Assembly (NCBI RefSeq): GCF_028372415.1
Contig: NC_092878.1
Location: 565,501 to 629,500 of the forward strand
Source of the DNA: Notamacropus eugenii
Lineage: Eukaryota > Chordata > Mammalia > Diprotodontia > Macropodidae
Direction: 5' to 3'
DNA length: 64,000 nt
In this document: in pieces, positions 39,501 to 45,500 of the stretch
Layout of the letters: every line of letters begins with the position of its first letter
Position numbering within the stretch: position 1 is the stretch's first letter
Program-made: the position numbers and the translations under genes
The notes under the pieces: generated by a model
The model's input: only the letters and a program-made list of their open reading frames with translations
The model's database searches: none
What the model was told of the DNA's origin: nothing

Positions 39501-42500
39501 AAGTTTCAGTTCACATGTCATGAGTCTCCTTTAATTTTTGAAGTTTTTACTTCCCCTCAAAACAAAGGCTACACACCTTTTCCCAGAAAATCATTAATTT
39601 GATCATGGTTTGTGTTTGAGATGGGTAGGAAGTCTGTCTTTTGGATCGGATATGAAAGCAAGTATACAGGGGTAACAACTTATGCAGTCATCCTTTTTTT
39701 TTTTTTTTTACTGAGAACTTACCAGCTCAAGATAAAATGGCACCGTCATTTGCAAAGTTAAGCTTTCGTGAAAGATTTCGGAGGATTTTCCCCTGAAATG
39801 CAGTCTAGTAGGGCCCCCACTGCCAGAGACTGTTAGATTTCACACAAAATAGCGTTAATAATGCTCAGACAGTACTTTCGCACTTAAAAACCACTTTCAT
39901 CACCACCATTCTACGAAATAGATCGTGTAAGTAGGCTTGGTGGATAGAACACTGGGTCTGGAGTTAGGAAGACCCAAGTTCAAAGCCCACTCAAATACTT
40001 ACTACTGTGTGACGTTGGGCAAGTCACTTAACCTCTGTTTTGCTTTAATCCACTGGAGAAGGAAATGGCAAGGCCGTCTAGTATCTTTGCCAAGAAAATC
40101 CTACATGGACACTACTGAACAGCTCTGCAACAACAACTCCACTTTTCACATGAGAGCAATGAGTCTCAGAGACGTTGTGTCCACAAGTGTCTGAAGTCAG
40201 ATTTCAGTCTAGACCTCACCTGTCTCCAAGTCTCCTGTTCTTTCCACCTTCCATACGGGCTCTTCGTAACTGAAATGGAAGCGTTTACAGAGGGATAGCT
40301 AGGAAGTTAGGAAAGGGGTATGGATAGGAAAAATAGCACAGTTATTCGCTGTGGTAGACAGTTACTATCCTTTTATAGTAGTTTGAAAACATCCCCCTTA
40401 AGATTAAGATATACTTCATACTAAGACTAAGAAACACTGAGTAGAACTGATACCATGTCAAGTTGCCACAGGCACTTAAATTTGTAAAAGGCCACTTTTG
40501 GGCTACACAGCCTACAAGGGGACCTACAAGTCTGAGATTCTGTGAATTGAGAGTAGATTATGTTTTAATAAGCAATTGTTTTCTTTCATATCCACCATAA
40601 GAGCTTTGGGTTACATGGCTGAAGTTGACCAAAAGCTTTTATGCCTATGTAATTAAAATAATGTTTTACTAAATTTGTTTGCTTTCGTAAAGCAGATAAA
40701 ATTTATTTTTTAAAGCATAATTGCACATCAATTTTCCACTTAGCTACCCCTTCTAAGAAATTTCTTAGACTAAACCATCAAGATTTTCAGACTTCAGGGA
40801 ATGAAGCACCATAAGTAACACTAACAAAACTCCTGTCTTTTAAAATTCTGAGCCTCCACTTTTCTTATGTATGTTCTGATGTTGTAGGAGTTATGAGAGC
40901 ATTCTGCAGCACGTACTATGCACAAGGCACAGATCAGTGATTTGGGCTTTACAGTATCCCTGGGAGTTACAGTGTCTTGAAATTTGGATCTTTTAGCTTT
41001 GGCTAAACTGTCTTAGCAGATTATACTCAATAGGCCCTGCTCTTATAGGCCTTTCTTTGAAAACAGGAGTGTAAATTTATTGTCCACATTGCATGAAAGT
41101 ATACATTGATCACCCGGGAAAAATCTTAGGCCAGATTCTGTTATGTAATCATTTATGAAGTGCCTACTACGTGCGAGACGCTAGAGATAAAAAGATAAAA
41201 ATGAGAACAAGCCTTGCCTTCAAAACTCCTACTATGAGAAAACAAGCAAAACAGAAGTAAATACAAAATATTTCCAAAGTCAATGCAAAGTAGTCAGAAA
41301 AGTAGACGAATCATTTCCCACCAAAATGTCAGCCTGTGTCAAACAGATAATTACTTTCTAAAGATTTAGCATTGATAATTCCTATTTGCAGGCCCCAGAG
41401 CTAGGCTGAAGGGAAATGAACAGGACTAAAGTTCAAGAGAAGGAAAGATCCACCTCCCATCCGAATGGGAGAAAATTCGAAAAAGAAGCAGAGATTGCAA
41501 TTTGCAGAGAAAATTTGTTAGAAAAGTTAGGATAGCAGCGGAATGGACAGTCTCGGAATTGGAATGTACCTTCGAGGTCGTCTTCCCAAGGTGCAGTGGA
41601 AGGAGTGCTGGAGCTTTAGTCAGAAGAATCTGAGTTTAGATCCTTCCCGACATTTACTAGCCATGTGACCCTGGGCAACCTCTGTCTGCCTCAGTTTCCT
41701 CATTTGTAAAATCAGGATAATAAATAAACCCATCTCCCAGTGTTGTTGTGAGGATCAAACGAAATGATGTTTGCCAAGTACTCTGAAGCTCTGTGTAACT
41801 GCTAGTTTTTGTGATGATGATTCTCGTTGTTACTGCTTTATTTAGTGTTCCACTCTGTATGTGTGTGGAGCACTTTTTCCTACATGTAACACTTTACATG
41901 TGACATTTTAATGCTTAGATTTTTTTTTTTTTTGCACAGCATAAGCAAGTTTCTTTACTTGTCTTGTATTTTGACACTTAAACCTTGCAGTTTGCATGTT
42001 TCCAGCTGTGGTGACTCTGTTCTTATCCCAAATCAGTTTCCGGCATGCTGGAGCACGAAACCATCCAGGGAGTATCAGGGGTGAAGCCCACTGGGCTACG
42101 GAAGAGGACCTCTAGCATCGCAGACGAAGGCACCTATACATTGGACTCCATCCTTCGGCAGCTTAACTCCTTCCATTCAGTCATGTGTCAGCACGGAATG
42201 GATCCAGAATTGATCAAGCAAGTGGTCAAGCAGATGTTCTACATTGTGGGTGCCATTACTTTGAATAATCTCCTTCTACGAAAGGATATGTGCTCTTGGA
42301 GTAAGGGCATGCAGATCAGGTGAGCAAAACTAGACCTTGTCTCCTCTGAAATCCAATGCCCAGAAAACTGGGGGGTGCATTCTTTGGGACATTTCACTGA
42401 CCTACCTTGATCAGGATATGACTGCTAACATATTCAGAACATCAAACTAATATGTTATAATATTTCTGAAGAAGATCCAATATTGGGTGCTAAGAGGCCA

Positions 42501-45500
42501 GAAATCAAAGAAAGAATGGAGATGAAGCCTCTTAACATTCCCCGTCATCTAACCTGTCCTCTTTTATCCACTCTTTGATTTCACAAAATCTCATTGATTT
42601 TACACTCAACTGTACTTTGCCAGTGTCCACACTTTGTGGGAGTAGGAAGTATTAAAAGGTGGGAGCATGGCTTTTTTTTTTAACCAGGTAAGATATTGAA
42701 AACTCTGTTGCCAAATTTCAACATTATATATTTTCAAAAAGAAAAATGTGGTACAGTCAATAGTGAGAATACAAAATAACCATGTGAAAGCCCACACATT
42801 CCATTAGATTCTTTGCAATGGCAGGTGAAGAAAAGGAAAACCCTCCAACACCTTAAATGAGCCCTCTTTGGCAGAGTATGGGAGAATTTGAAGAAGAGTC
42901 ACTTAGGATGGGCAAACTTGGATGGGATACCAGCTGGATCATCATAGGAAGTTTCCATGTCAGTACAGAGCACTGGAATCTGATATTGAAGATCTCTAGA
43001 TTTACACTTCTATGTCACTAAATTTACTGGAGGGAAGTCCATGTTCTTATACATGTGAATACTTCCACAATACCCCTCCGAGCTGAAAACCAAAACCAAA
43101 ACCACTGATACGTGCGATGCCATCTCAATCCAGATTACTTACCTAACAATTTCTCTTTCTGTGTATGTGTGTCATATTGAATGCTATACACAGTGCCAGA
43201 ACAAAGACCTCATCTTTTAGACTTGACCAAGTGCCTTCTGAGCGTACCTTCTAATGTGTAACTATTTAAATAAAAATTATAATGCCTATTCTGTGCACAG
43301 TTACAAAGTTCAGATAGCTTATTCATTTTTCTTAATATTGATCCTGAATGTTAACTTCCCTGACTTCCTCCTGAAACTCCGAGGTGTTTGGCTAGCTCCG
43401 CTTCTTTTTATGTGTGGTGGTGTTCCCCTTGAACACAAGGCCCACGGTGTCTGCTCTGAATACATCAGTGACCAGAAGAGCGATTTTACCTCAAAATGCC
43501 CCACTTCAAACCTTATGCTGTGCTGTTACGCAATAAAGAAACACATCTCTGAAACTGCAATGGGAAACAAAAAAAAGTTCTGATGGGAGTGTGGGAATTA
43601 TTCATTTTATAGAAATGTGGTTTATAATTAGCTTTTCAGGGTGCCTTTATTCCATAGAGCAAGAGTCACTTTGAGTTTCCATTGGCTTTTTTTCCTGTTT
43701 CATTCCACTTGTTTTTTGATAGAATGACTCCATCTCCATCTCCAATTTAATACATTAAGATCGTCTAATCATTTAATTTCTTAGGATCACAATCGAGAGT
43801 GCACAAGCTATTTATGATGATTTTAAGTGGAGCAAAAATACTGCCTGTCATATTCTCTTTGAAAGTTCTGACAAGGTTGCTGAAAGTCTGAACGGATCTT
43901 CGTGACAGCCATGAGACACGCCTTCTCAAACTTCTGTTCACACAGGTACAATGTCAGTCAACTGGAGGAATGGCTCCGTGACAAAAATCTCATGAACAGT
44001 GGGGCCAAGGAGACGCTCGAGCCCCTTATTCAGGCTGCCCAGCTTTTGCAGGTGAAGAAGAAGACGGATGAAGACGCTGAAGCCATCTGCTCCATGTGTA
44101 ATGCTTTAACTACTGCACAGGTAAAACATCTTTCTTTTATTTTTAATGAAAATGTTATATAGCATTTTATGGTATCCTGGGACCTAAAAAGGTCAAAGTT
44201 CATCCTTCAGGGGTTCTTAAGAGTGTCTGTGTGTCTGTGAGATGGACGTTTCTAGCAGTCAGGTGAAGCCTATGGACACTTTCTCAGAATAACATCTTAA
44301 AATATAGAATTGCAAAGGAAACATTATATTAAAATACAGTTATTAAAATATTTTTAAAACAAATATACAGACCTCTGGGGATCCTTTATCAAATTATAGG
44401 TAAAACTTTTATGTAACATTTATGGGTATACAATGTATACTTAACGACTATGAAGCACTTTCACGTGTAGTCTCTCACTTGATTCTCCCTAAAGCCCTGT
44501 GAGGTAGGTAGAGTGCCAGTTATTATCCTCATGCTAAGCTCCTGTTTACATAACCTCTTTTTTTCTCTTGCTTTGAAGCCTATGGGAAAATCTGATTGAA
44601 CTTAAGAAATTTGTTTTTTGGCCAACTTCTAATGACTATAGTTCTATAGTGGCTAGAGGACTAGCCTGAGAAAAGCATCTGCTCAAATCTTACACCTGGC
44701 CCAGGCTGGTTCTGTGACCGTGCCTAAGGCCCAAACGCTCTCAGTGTTCCAGGCATCTGTCAGAGACGATGAGAGACAGACGAGTTTCTGGTTTGTATTG
44801 GTAAATAATTTCCCTAATGGAAACTCTCTGCTTGAATGAAATACAAGTCTGGATAGCATCCCCCACCTAAAAAAATATATTAATCAAGTCACTTTTATTT
44901 ATTTATTTTGCTTCCTTAGCCTATAAAATTTTACTTGTTACTTACAAATTTCACTTGGACCAGTTTGGTTAGATCATTATTGTTATTTTTAAAATTCTAG
45001 CTCCTTTTGGTCTGGTGTCCTCCAGGCAGCTAGTTGTTACAGTGAGTGAAGAACTAGGTCAAGAGTCAGGAAAAGCTGAATTCAAACCCAGCCTCAGTCA
45101 CTTAATAGCTGTGTTACCTCAGGCACGTTATGTAACTGCTGTTTGTCTGGTTTTTTTTAACTATAAAATGGGAATAATAACAGTACATACCTCACAGAGT
45201 TGTTGTAAGGGTCAACTGAGATAATATTTGTAAAGTGCTTGGCACAGTGACTGGCACATAGTAGGTGCGTGCTTGGCACAGTGACTGGCACATAGTAGGT
45301 GCGTGCTTGGCACAGTGACTGGCACGTAGTAGGTGCGTGCTTGGCACAGTGACTGGCACGTAGTAGGTGCGTGCTTGGCACAGTGACTGGCACGTAGTAG
45401 GTGCGTGCTTGGCACAGTGACTGGCACGTAGTAGGTGCATGCTTGGCACAGTGACTGGCACATAGTAGGTGCTTCATAGTCATCCTCAAACTTTAACAGA

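Noticed and set aside
43785-43945. Possible extra MYO5A exon after cttag at 43784
   Set aside because: 161 nt would break the frame, its readings contain stops, and the flanking exons already join perfectly as AG|G.
45235-45472. Regular repeats considered as a CRISPR-like array
   Set aside because: The units are contiguous with no spacers and the locus is a vertebrate intron.
45157-45489. Minus-strand frames with repeated SHCAKH/CQSLCQ peptides in all three frames
   Set aside because: A product of the 34-bp minisatellite; the unit length (not a multiple of three) makes all frames look alike.
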